64,000 nt of DNA. It comes from Bolinopsis microptera (Eukaryota > Ctenophora > Tentaculata > Lobata > Bolinopsidae). Positions within the stretch are counted from its first letter, which is position 1, and each line of letters begins with the position of its first letter. A program made the position numbers and the translations under genes. Below the pieces are notes generated by a model, which worked only from the letters and a program-made list of their open reading frames with translations, had not been told where the DNA came from and ran no database searches. The DNA is taken from positions 9,233,246 to 9,297,245 of the forward strand of contig NC_087081.1 in the NCBI RefSeq assembly GCF_026151205.1, in the 5' to 3' direction. Shown here piece by piece: positions 27,240-39,200 of this stretch.

Positions 27240-30200
27240 TCAATCTGAATCTACATAGAAATGAACACTCGAAGGAACAGTTTTGTACATCGGGCTTTCA
27301 GGTTCGTACTTCTGATGCTTTACATAGTGTTTTTGTGGCTTGATAGTTGGGGTCACTATTTTAAGAAGGAAGTAGAAACCTAGAAGCAGGACCAGGAGGG
27401 CTAGAAGATGTATTATGAACAAATCCGTCACGTACCTGCGTTGGAAATCGGTTAAACGCTGATGTAGCTCTAATGTTTTACATAAACTTAACTTAGACAG
27501 CTAATTATATACTTTAAGTGTTAATTAATCTGTCAATATGAAATGTACTTACATCATAGCACCCATATCCATCAGATCGAGTGCTGGTATGTCCTCATGA
27601 CCAGGCGGGTATAGTAGAAACCCTGCCTGTGGTTAAGTAATCATATTACGTTATTGAATACATTACAATGAAATCAGTTGTGACAGGTTTTTATGAACTG
27701 TTCAGTATTTTGAACATTTAAAAAGTTGAATTACTCAGTAAACTTTTAAGGACCTGTATTGAAATATCGGATAAATAAAAACGATTATTACCTGAATAAA
27801 CCAAGTTCCGTGGAGCATGACTGATATCGAGTAAGCGATGCTTATTATAGGATTAGTGGATTTCCATCTAGCCAAGAGTGCTGTCACTGCACACAGCAAA
27901 CAAGCAGCCACCAAGCAAGTGTGTATCTGGTTTATTTGTATGCGTTAGGCAAAATAGATTCGGCTGTGCCCAAATAAATTACGTGAAAATAATTATGGGG
28001 GGGGGGGGGGGGGGGGGGGGGGCCAACCATATTAAAGTATATTAAAGTATATCCCCGGGTCAAAATCGGAAAAAATCCTACATTTTAATATACTTTAATG
28101 TACCTACAATTAGAAGATTTATATTCTTCGTTAAGATTTACATAATGAACTATATTTTTCACTCAGATTCGCAAGATTTTTTTTAAAATTTTTTATTAAA
28201 TACTTTTCAAATTTTACAGAGTACAGCAATAGATGAATATAAAATAGAATCGTTCAAAATATCGCCCCCATCTGTAAAATATGATGGGCACCCAAACACG
28301 GTAAACACATAGTGAACTATGTCCGCAGTAACTTGGACCCATTACATCGAATCAATCTAAATCCAAAAATTTATGAAAAACTATTTAATAACAAACAAAT
28401 CCATGGTGAATAACTGTGGATATATAGTCAAAATTGGTATTTCAATACGTCAAATTCCAGATACATAAGATACAGGTCTGATATGGTCATTAATGTGTGA
28501 GGTGTGCGGGTGAAGTGTGATATGATGTTGAAAGTATAGGAAGGTAGATAAAAAGTTAATAAAACAAAAATAATAATAATATGGGGAGCAAAGAAACTAG
28601 GCTAGGCTGTTGTTTCACTATCCAATAAACATTTCCATAGATGCTTAGTGACCTCAGCTTTGAAAACACTAGTAGACACAATCTGTCTTACCTGTAAAGG
28701 GAGTCCATTCCACAGTATATGAGTTCTGTAGAAAAATGACTTTGCCAGTGGGCTATTTGAGGTACATAAGGTGTGTGAATTCTGACTTAACTTAGGTAAA
28801 ATTGATGACACAATAGACAGACTGTCGAGGTGGCAACGTCTTAGTCGAGAAGTGCCCTGATATAAAGTGAGATAGTGAGGCAGCGATACAGGAATTAAAT
28901 TGTTCAGAACTTTGTGGAAAAAAATAAGATCATTCAAGTCAAACTTTTGAGACAAAGGGAGAATGTCGACAAGCTTGCACTTTTTGACATATTGCTCAGA
29001 TGGATAACTGCGGCCCTCTTCAGACAGAATCCATTTAATAGCTCTCTTTTGGAGACTTTCTAATTTATCACTAAGTGATTTATTACAAGGGCGCCAGATT
29101 ATGGAACAATTTTCGAATTGGCTACGAACTAGGGAGAGGTAAAGCGCCCGGCGACGTTTCAGATCAATGAAAATATGGCCATCTCTTCTGACCATACCAA
29201 GTTGTTGGCAGGCCTTAGTATAAATTCTGTCGCACTGACTATTCCAACTTAGCTTAGGAGTAACATCGACTCCAAGATCTTTTTCTAACTCTATATACAC
29301 AAGAGGAGAGCCATCAAGATTATATGCGAATGGAGGAGATAAAGATGGTTTTCCTGAAACAATAAGCACTTTACATTTTGCTGGATGGAATCGCATTTTG
29401 TTTCTAAGTGCCCAGTCAGAGAGATAGTCTATATCCATTTGTAAATTGGTATTATCAGAAGATGAATGTATTTTACGCCAGATTTGTGTATCATCGGCAT
29501 ACAAAACAATATCAGTATTATCCGAAAGGCCAAGAGGAATATCATTGATAAACAATACAAAAAGTAAGGGACCAAGGATAGAGCCCTGGGGGACACCAGA
29601 ATTAACTGAGAGGGTAGATGACATCTCATTACCAATAACCACTCTTTGGTAACGGCCTTGAAGGTAATTGGTAAGAAATTTGAGAAGTGTACCATCAATG
29701 TTATATAAGGTCTTTAGCTTATGAAGAAGGATATCATGATTTACAGAATCAAATGCCTTAGCAAAATCAAAATACACAACATGATTCCTCGTCAACGGCG
29801 GAACCCTCTACGATGGGGACGGGGAGAAACGTACGAGTTCGACAACACGAAGGAGTACGTTACGAAGACCGCCATGCTCGTGACATTGGATTGCTATCCA
29901 TGTCCAAGAAGAGTCAGACAAACGAAGAAAGATCCTATCAAACTCGCTCGACATATCCTTTTTTCGGCTAAAGGTGGGGCTGGCACCGACCCCCACCTTC
30001 TCCTTATGAGGTGCGGAGATATAGAGACGAACCCCGGCCCAGTGATAGTAAGGGGAAAAGTGGCATTCCGTTGGATTTGAATGTTCACAAGGATTTCTCA
30101 ACGGAATATGGTAGTTAAGACCCCTACGAACATAATTAGACTTGTTGCCAATTTTGTATCTCAACAGAAACACCACTTTTACCACTTTTTACCACCTTTG

Positions 30201-33200
30201 TACCACCTGTCTGGTTTGCCAAATATCTTTAGTTGTGAACGTCGTAAAAGGCTGCAAATTAACCTAGAATGTTTATCTTATCAAGGAGTAAAACTTTTGT
30301 GTGAAAAATTTTTACATTGGACAATCAGCTAATTGGATAATTACCAATTAGTTAATCACCAAAAAATTTGAAAATTTTTTATTGGCTCAAAATGATTGAA
30401 ATCGTTTGAAACACGGAGAAATGTAGTTTTTAGAAAAACTTCAAAAATTTTTCACTTAAAAATTTTTTTCGAGACTTGGAAAAAAGTTTGAAAATTTAAA
30501 AATATTTTTATTCCGCCAAAAGTGATCGAATTGCATGAAACGTGGATAAAAATGCTTTGCAGAAAAACTTCGAAGATTTTGAGATTGGGGAATACTAAAA
30601 TCATCAATATTTGAAGTTGGAGTTCAGTAAATCTCGACATATTTTAGTAATTAGGAATAGCTTAGCGGAAAGGGCCGAACCTGAAAAAGGTTAACCACAC
30701 AATATTAGAGTTTCATAACTAATTACAATACAGCTTTTATTCCACAAATTCCACATAAAGAAACAGCACAAAAGGACCATTTAAGATCGAACCGATTTTA
30801 CCTGCTGTACTATCATTTTATTGATTTCAATGATCAAAACCTCTGTACCGTCAATCTTGCCAATCTATACCGGGTATCTGAATGTACCGGACCTTTTATT
30901 TACCTCTATAATTAGACCCAGTTGTGCAAGAAATGCGATTTCTCACAGGGGTTTCTTTTAACTGTGCACTTTTTGTCACTCTCGCAACTCGCAAGAGGCC
31001 CGGTATTATAGGGGGGTATAGGAAGCGAGTGTAAATATACCTTCCATCATCCACTGTGGCTTTTTTGTATTGTGAATGCGCATGCCGCTTCGTTTGCTAT
31101 GCCAGATACCTCGAATAACCCCCATATGTCATTGCCAGGGTCGGGATAGAGCTGGAGATAGCATTGAAAAGTTGCTAGAAATAGCTAGATTTAGAGTAAA
31201 CTGGTGGTAGCTGGTGGTGCTAGCATGGATGTAGCAGACGTAGCTACACGGGGTTTCATTGGAGTTGGTTATTTTAATGGCCAAAGAGTGCCGGAACTAA
31301 AGTTACTTAAGATTGCAGTTGAGGGGCAGTGTAAACCACGGTTTTAGTCAGGGACACAGAGCACACAGTGAGGAGTACTGCAAGTGCAAACAGCAACAGT
31401 GCAAGTGATACAGTATGCCTGCACCATTCAAACGCCGACGAAGGAGATAAGAATGTGGCTGCCCAGAGGAGGAGCGGAGCAGGAACCTGATTTTGTTTTG
31501 GGTTGAAAGAAGAGTAGGAAGAAGAGTTCCTGCTCTGGTAACTGCATTTTTGGAAGAGGGTGGGGTGAGAACTTATATTTTCAAGCGACCAAGGGTGGGG
31601 CAGAAGCAACCAGGTCCCACAAGTATCCGACCTATTAAGATCCAGTCCTCTGAGCTTAAACAGCCTATTCAATCAGAATCTGATGAAACAGAGAGCTGAC
31701 CCACACCCTTTTTAGAATTGATTTGATCAAAGTGAGTCTCTTTATGCCCTCTCTCTAGCTTAAGATCAACTCTTCGCTACTCGCTCTTGGCTACTCGCTC
31801 TCACTCGGATCATATCAGGACAGATTTCACATCTTTTAGGTCCTCAACCAGCCCTTAGTTTTCCTGTTTTCATCATGTAGTACGTTCTGCTACCTCCATT
31901 TTAGCAACCACCCCGCTTCCATCAGTTCACTCTAAGTCTAGCTCGTCGGCGTTTTACCTGTTGCCAGACATGTATCACTTGCCACTGTTCTATTTGCACT
32001 TGCAGTACTCCTGCACTGTAGCTCTGTGTCCCTGACTACACCGTGGTTTACACTGCCCCTCAACTGCAATCTTAAGTAACTTTAGTTCCGGCACTCTTTG
32101 GCCATTAAAATAACCAACTCTAATGAAACCCCGTGTAGCTACGTTCTGCTACATCCATGCTAGCACCACCCAGCTACCACCAGTTTACTCTAAATCTAGC
32201 TATTTCTAGTAACTTTTCAATGCTATCTCCAGCTCTATCCCGACCCTGGCAATGACATATGGGGGTTATTCGAGGTATCTGGCATAGCAAACGAAGCGGC
32301 ATGCGCATTCACAATACAAAAAAAGCCACAGTGGATGATGGAAGGTATATTTACACTCGCTTCCTATACCCCCCTATAATACCGGGCCTCTTGCGAGTTG
32401 CGAGAGTGACAAAAAGTGCACAGTTAAAAGAAACCCCTGTGAGAAATCGCATTTCTTGCACAACTGGGTCTAATTATAGAGGTAAATAAGAGGTCCGGTA
32501 CATTCAGATACCCGGTATAGATTGGCAAGATTGACGGTACAGAGGTTTTGATCATTGAAATCAATAAAATGATAGTACAGCAGGTAAAATCGGTTCGATC
32601 TTAAATGGTCCTTTTGTGCTGTTTCTTTATGTGGAATTTGTGGAATAAAAGCTGTATTGTAATTAGTTATGAAACTCTAATATTGTGTGGTTAACCTTTT
32701 TCAGGTTCGGCCCTTTCCGCTAAGCTATTCCTAATTACTAAAATATGTCGAGATTTACTGAACTCCAACTTCAAATATTGATGATTTTAGTATTCCCCAA
32801 TCTCAAAATCTTCGAAGTTTTTCTGCAAAGCATTTTTATCCACGTTTCATGCAATTCGATCACTTTTGGCGGAATAAAAATATTTTTAAATTTTCAAACT
32901 TTTTTCCAAGTCTCGAAAAAAATTTTTAAGTGAAAAATTTTTGAAGTTTTTCTAAAAACTACATTTCTCCGTGTTTCAAACGATTTCAATCATTTTGAGC
33001 CAATAAAAAATTTTCAAATTTTTTGGTGATTAACTAATTGGTAATTATCCAATTAGCTGATTGTCCAATGTAAAAATTTTTCACACAAAAGTTTTACTCC
33101 TTGATAAGATAAACATTCTAGGTTAATTTGCAGCCTTTTACGACGTTCACAACTAAAGATATTTGGCAAACCAGACAGGTGGTACAAAGGTGGTAAAAAG

Positions 33201-36200
33201 TGGTAAAAGTGGTGTTTCTGTTGAGATACAAAATTGGCAACAAGTCTAATTATGTTCGTAGGGGTCTTAACTACCATATTCCGTTGAGAAATCCTTGTGA
33301 ACATTCAAATCCAACGGAACCCTTAAATCGACCACTTTTCCCCTTACTATGACCCCACGGGTGCAGGTGGAAATGAACAATGTCAAATCCCTCCAGATTA
33401 CATGGGAAGATGGGAGGGTATCCTGGGTCAAACCTTACCGTGTTCAGATATCAACCGCAGGTATTGGAGATAAGGTCCAAGTCAAATGGGGGAAAAGCAA
33501 GAAACTTTACCCAGGAACGATAACGGGGATCAAGAACGACTCCCCATGCCACCTTGACCGTGAAATCCCCCACCAGCCGGACACAGGCGAAGAGCTCCCA
33601 CAATCTTGCAGCCAGAACGGCACAGGATATGCCGACTGCTGCGCGGCTCCCCGCCCCAATTATGCTAACGACGAGATGGAATGCATAATTACGCCAACTA
33701 ACCATGTCAGAAGTACACCTGCGCCAACAGTTGAACACGTGCCTCGGGCGGAGACGCTGAATGAATCAGAAATCGACGACCCAAACTTAGTTGTGGAGGA
33801 TAATACCTGTCCACCCCCCAGACCCAGATGTATAACTTGTAACGGAGTCTTTAGACCACAATACCGACCCATTACCTGCAGTGACGAATCATGTGTGGTC
33901 CTAGCAGACAAACAACAGCTGTGTAGCGGACTTAACAGAGAGGAGCAACGGGCTGGGAAGACTTGGAGGTGCCGAAAACACGGTGGGGAGTGTCCACAAC
34001 CCCAGAGCATCAACCCCACACCTCAGTCAGCAGATGGCCCGTGTTTAATCTGCAAGAAGAGATTCAGTGCTAACATATCACCACTCATATGCAGACTCTG
34101 TTCAGGAGGAGCCCACGCTTCATGCTCTGGAATTGACAGGTGGAATGTTACAAAACTGCGGAGAAACGGAAAGTGGAAATGCCAAGTATGTATCGGTGAA
34201 ATTGACCCAACAGTTAACTCTCAGACCGAGGACCTCCCTAAAGGCAGATGTGATAAGTGTCCCCGAGCAATATGTAAGGGTGTTAGGAGAGCTAAATGCT
34301 GCACCTGCTCACAGCTATTCCACCGTGGCTGCACTGGGCTAACTAAAGATTCCATGGACCCGGTGCTAAACTCTAACAACTGGTCATGCCAAAAGTGCTG
34401 CTCTAAGGGTTCCCACCCATCCTCCCTGCCTACCCCTGAAACCCCTAACGAAAATCACGAGCCTAATCACTGTGGACCAACAGGAAGTCTCAGGATCCTC
34501 CAGTGGAATGCAGATGGTCTTAACCCCAAAATTGCTGAACTTAGAGACTTTGTTGGCTCCCACAAAATCGACGTAGCTATGATTCAAGAGACCAAGCTCA
34601 CGACAAACAAATCCACACCAGATCTGAACGGATACACAGCAATCAGAGCAGACAGGGCTGAAGCTGAATTCCCTGGTGGCGGCCTTATCATATACGTGAA
34701 GCACAACATAGCTTTCAGAAAAATAGGGCAAGCGAAGAATGGTCTAGTAGAAGCCCAATCCGTTAGTATCCAGCAGAGAAGGGGAAAATGGTTAGACCTA
34801 ACCAACATCTACGCTCCCCCAGGAAGAGATGACTTCAACATCATGTGGATCCCCGTTTCTGATGTCTGCTTGATTGCTGGAGACTTTAATGGTCACTCTA
34901 AACTCTGGGACCGCAAACAACCCAACGACAAGAGAGGTGACGATATAGTGGACTACACCCTCACTAACAACCTATTCCTCTGTAATGACGGCTCACCCAC
35001 GAGAATTAATAGAGGAACAGGGGGCATGAGCTCACCAGACATCACAATAGCATCTACCACCCTTGCTAACAAGATCTCATGGGCCACCCTTAACGATCTT
35101 GGCTCGGATCACATGCCTATTGTTATAGAGGTGAACAACGAACACACCAAACGACACCCCCAGAGTAAGAAACAGAGGAGAAGAAGATGGCGCAATGCTA
35201 AAGCAGACTGGACTAGCTTTGCTAACCAGATTGACAGAAAACTTGCTGAAGAGGTGACCACAGACGCTCCCGAAAATTTCAGCAAAAAGGTAGCTAACTT
35301 CAACAAGATCTTAGTACAAGCTGGCTACAACCATGTCGGGAAAACATCCCCTAAAAACAAAGATAGCTGGATGAATAGTGATATAAGAGCTAAGGCAAAG
35401 AATCGTAACCTCCTACGTCGAGAAGTGGGGCAGAAACGGAAAGAGTAGCTTGATGCATGTGCCGAGGTTCAACAACTCATGGATGAGGCAAAGCAGAAAG
35501 CTTGGGAAGACTATTTATCGGAGGCAGAGTTCAATGTAGACCCTAGTGAAATGTGGAGAGTTATTAGAAACTTAAGTGGTACTCCAGACTCCATTGCTCC
35601 TAACGAGGTACTGATAGTAAGCGGGAAGGCTATCTCATCCAACCCAAATAAAGCTGATGCATTTGCTAGACACTATGCAAAAGTTAGTAAACTCAACTTT
35701 AGCAAAAGTGAGAGACATAGAAACACCAGTCTCAAGAAGAGAATGACTAAGCTGCAGAATGGGAAGGAGGAATGCTGCAAGAAGTTCAGTATGCAGGAAA
35801 TGGAAGCAGCCCTAAAAAAGACCAAGACGAAAGGGGCTCCTGGAAGTGATGACATCCCGCCCAGCTTCCTAAAGAATATCGGGCCTAAAGCAAAAGAATT
35901 CCTGCTAGACATCCTCAATGAATCCTTCAGCTCGGGTAAGGTACCAAGGATATGGAGACATGCTGTGATAATCCCCATCATCAAAGCAGGTAAACCAAGC
36001 AGCAAACTAGCAAGCTACAGACCAATCAGCCTAACATCATGTGTGGTCAATCTACTAGAAAGAATGCTCTGTGACCGGCTGTACTACCTAGCCGAAACAA
36101 ATGGATGGATTTGTCGAACACAGGCAGGATTCAGAAGGAGCCAAAGTACTGAGGACCAGGTGATCCGCATATCTCAAGGTATAAGCGACGGATTCCAGAA

Positions 36201-39200
36201 AAAACCTGCTCAGCGGACAGTACTAGCGATGTTGGACTATTCTAAGGCGTATGACAGGGTATGGCAGCAGGAACTTTTCCACACCCTGCTTGATACAGGT
36301 GTTCCTGCCCAAATTATACGCTGGTTCAGAGCATTCCTCAATGAAAGAACAGCCCAAGTCCTCTACAACGGAGCATTCAGCAAGCGAGTCTTTATGAGAC
36401 AGGGTCTCCCCCAGGGTGCAGTGTCATCCCCTCTGCTTTTCCTCTTCTATATAAACAGCATAAGTGAAGTGATCCCAGAAGGAGTAGAGCTAGCTCTATT
36501 TGCAGATGATGCCTCCCTGTGGGCATCAGACATCGATCTCAACAAAGCCAACAGACAAGTTCAGCTAGCTCTTGATAAAGTACAGGAATGGAGCAACAGG
36601 AAAAAGATGATGCTCAATGTAGATAAAAGTGAAGCTACGTTCTTCACTCCAGCTACTAATGAAGCAAAGTGGAGACCCTCCTTGAACCTGGATGTAACAC
36701 CTATCCCGTTCAACGCTAGCCCAAAGTTCCTTGGGGTTCATATGGACCGAACACTGTCATTTCAACAGCATGTCACTGAAGTGACCAAGAAAGTCTCTGA
36801 ACGCTGTAAGATACTGGCGTCCCTGGCAGGAAAACAGTGGGGCTGGAGAAAAGAAAACCTACGGAGGGTGTACATTGCTACCCAGAGGAGCGTACTTGAT
36901 TATGCTGCAGCTGCTTGGCAACCATGGCTATCTGCTACTCAACTCAACAAGCTAGAAGTAGCACAGAACAAAGCCCTGAGGCTAGTCACTGGCCAATACT
37001 CGTCAACACCTACAGAAGCGCTAAGAATCGAAGCTGAAGTTGAAAGCTACAAGACACACAGTGAGCGAATCATCACTATTGCTGCAGAAAAAGCAGACCG
37101 ACTCCCTTCAGATCATCCAAGGCACGCAGCACTACGCCCTAGAACACCTACCACCCACAGAAGCAAGATCCGTAGTTCCTGGAGAGAGAAAACTAACTCC
37201 ACCAGAGGGCAACTACCAACTCACGGAAATCCCGTAGAAGCCCTCCCATCTCCATTCCAAAAGCCCTGGGAGAATTCAGAAGAACAGAGGAAAAGGAACT
37301 GGAAAGTGTTCACAGCACTACCAGAGACTCCTATGCTAGTACCCAAATCCCATCCAGCTGTGCCTAACAACCAACACCCTTTCTCCACACGACCAAGAGA
37401 CACTTTCTGGGACACAAGCGATTCAGCTAACGAAAGCTCTGCCAAAAGACTGACCGCCCAAAGTGCTATCAGAATGATTGACAAGTACGACATATGTACT
37501 ACCATCTATACTGACGGATCATGTAAAGGTGGAACAAAGGAAGGTGGAGCAGCAGCAGTTATCACCACAGGGTCAGCAGCTAACCCCGTTATACTGGAGA
37601 CCATAAAAAAGAAGGGAAATAAGTTCACCTGCTCCTATGGTGAGGAGAAATCTGCACTTACGGAAGCCCTGAAATGGATGACAGAGAACCAGAAGTATGA
37701 TGACACCATCATATGCTCTGATAGCCAGGCATTACTGACTAGCATCGATAGCCTGAACCCAGACACACAGGATATCAGGAAAACTCTGGAATCACTCCAT
37801 GGGACAACGTACCTGCACTGGATTCCCGGCCACTCCAACATTCCTGGGAACGAATACGCTGACAAAGCAGCAAAGGAAGCAGCACAACTCCCGGACTTGG
37901 GCCAAGGATAGTCTACAATCTCATACGGAGTTGCCAGAGCAGTAGCAAAGGCTCACATCAAGGATAGCGACCCCCAACACCACCTGGTCTCCCAGACTTA
38001 CAAGGGATACAACAGAAAAAGAGCGGACAGTAAAATAGAGAGCAGGAAAGACGGAGCGCTGCTAGCACAACTCAGAGCAGGCCATTGCCTTCACCTGTCC
38101 CACTACAAAAATAGGATCGACTCTACAAAGAGTGCAACTTGTCCCCGTTGCGGTGAAGAAGAAGAAACGGTACCACACTGGATTTGGTGCCCTGCAACGA
38201 TCAGGACGAGAGAAGAAATCTTCGGAAAATCTGACTTAAACTTGGACATACTAACCACCAACCCGATAGAAATCCTGGCGTTTGCTAAGAAGACCTTGCT
38301 TGAGGGACCCTTAGACGCCTAGCCCATCACCACCACAACATGATTGATAATGTTTTCGTTAAGAGACAATGCCAGGCTATCACAAAAATCAACCATATTG
38401 GTTGTGCATGACTTGTGCTCTAGAAAACCATGCTGCCTGGGATCAAGAAGGGTACTTGTCAAAGAAAGCAGTTTACGTTTAACAATGCGCTCAAAAACTT
38501 TCATGACTAAACAAGTAAGGGATATTGGTCTATAGTTTTCAACCTCACTTTTCTTACCTTTCTTAAATATTGGGACAACATTTGCAAGTTTCCATTCTTG
38601 TGGAATGTAGCCGCTGTTGTAGGATCCACGAAAAATGCATGTTAGAGGGTAAGCTAAACCTACGGAACAATTTTTTAGAATTTTACCGTGTATGCCATCT
38701 GGTCCCTGGGCTTTATTTGAATTAATATTTGAAAGAAGCTTACGAACATCCCGATGATCGAAGTCAATATCAAAATCAACATCATTGACATAGGAGATGT
38801 CAGTGTCATAAAGTGAAGGATCCGAAAACTGGTTAAAAAAGAAAGAATTGAAAAGTTCAGCTTGATCTTTGGGATTGAACCGAAGCTGTCCAGAATAACT
38901 AACACAATTAGGAATACGGCAGGAGTTAGATTTATACTTAACATGTGACCAAAACTTCTTAGTTATAAGCGCTGGATCATCACTATTAAAAAGATTATCT
39001 CTTATTTTGGCTGATGAGAGCCTCTTAAAATCTTTACGGCTAGTAACAAACTTTAACTCATCAGAAATAGAACCAGAAATTTTAAATTTAGCTCTGAGTC
39101 TATCTTTTTTACGGCATGAAGAAAAAAGTTCACTATCGAACCACGGGGGTTGGAACTCTGATTTAATAATTACTTTAGGAATATGTATATCAACTAAATT

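Larger units (their letters stand above)
29787..38333 (+). mobile_element. LINE B: PHD-EN-RT-RNase H retrotransposon with N-terminal 2A-like motif
   Basis: Bounded by a 12-bp duplication CACAACATGATT (29775-29786, 38334-38345). After subtracting the foldback element at 30046-33349 the element is about 5.2 kb. Order: short N-terminal ORF (in-frame ATG 29874) with GDIETNPGP at 30015-30041; three Cys/His-rich PHD-like fingers (about 33829-34410); APE endonuclease (about 34489-35140: QWNADGLN, QETKL, GDFNGHSKLW, GSDHMPI); RT (about 35880-36700: YRPISLTS, LDYSKAYDRVW, LPQGAVSSPLLFLFYIN, FADDASLW); RNase H (about 37500-37880: YTDGSCKGG, EKSALTEAL, CSDSQAL, NEYADKAA); and a CCHC knuckle (38140-38190) before the stop at 38322. 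Two in-frame TAG codons (35446, 37909) break it. The 3' UTR is only ~11 nt with no poly-A. The architecture fits the I/ingi-type LINEs. Confidence 0.9.

Noticed and set aside
30081-33304. Two identical 83-codon proteins in opposite orientation
   Set aside because: They are the same stretch in the two inverted arms of foldback F1; no start context or homology.
33349-33351. ATG as the true start of the LINE B protein
   Set aside because: The A of this ATG is the last base of the foldback element and the TG is part of the TGA target duplication; the original frame comes from the 2A side.
34584-38535. Many antisense frames within LINE B and LINE A
   Set aside because: Shadows of the real transposon ORFs.
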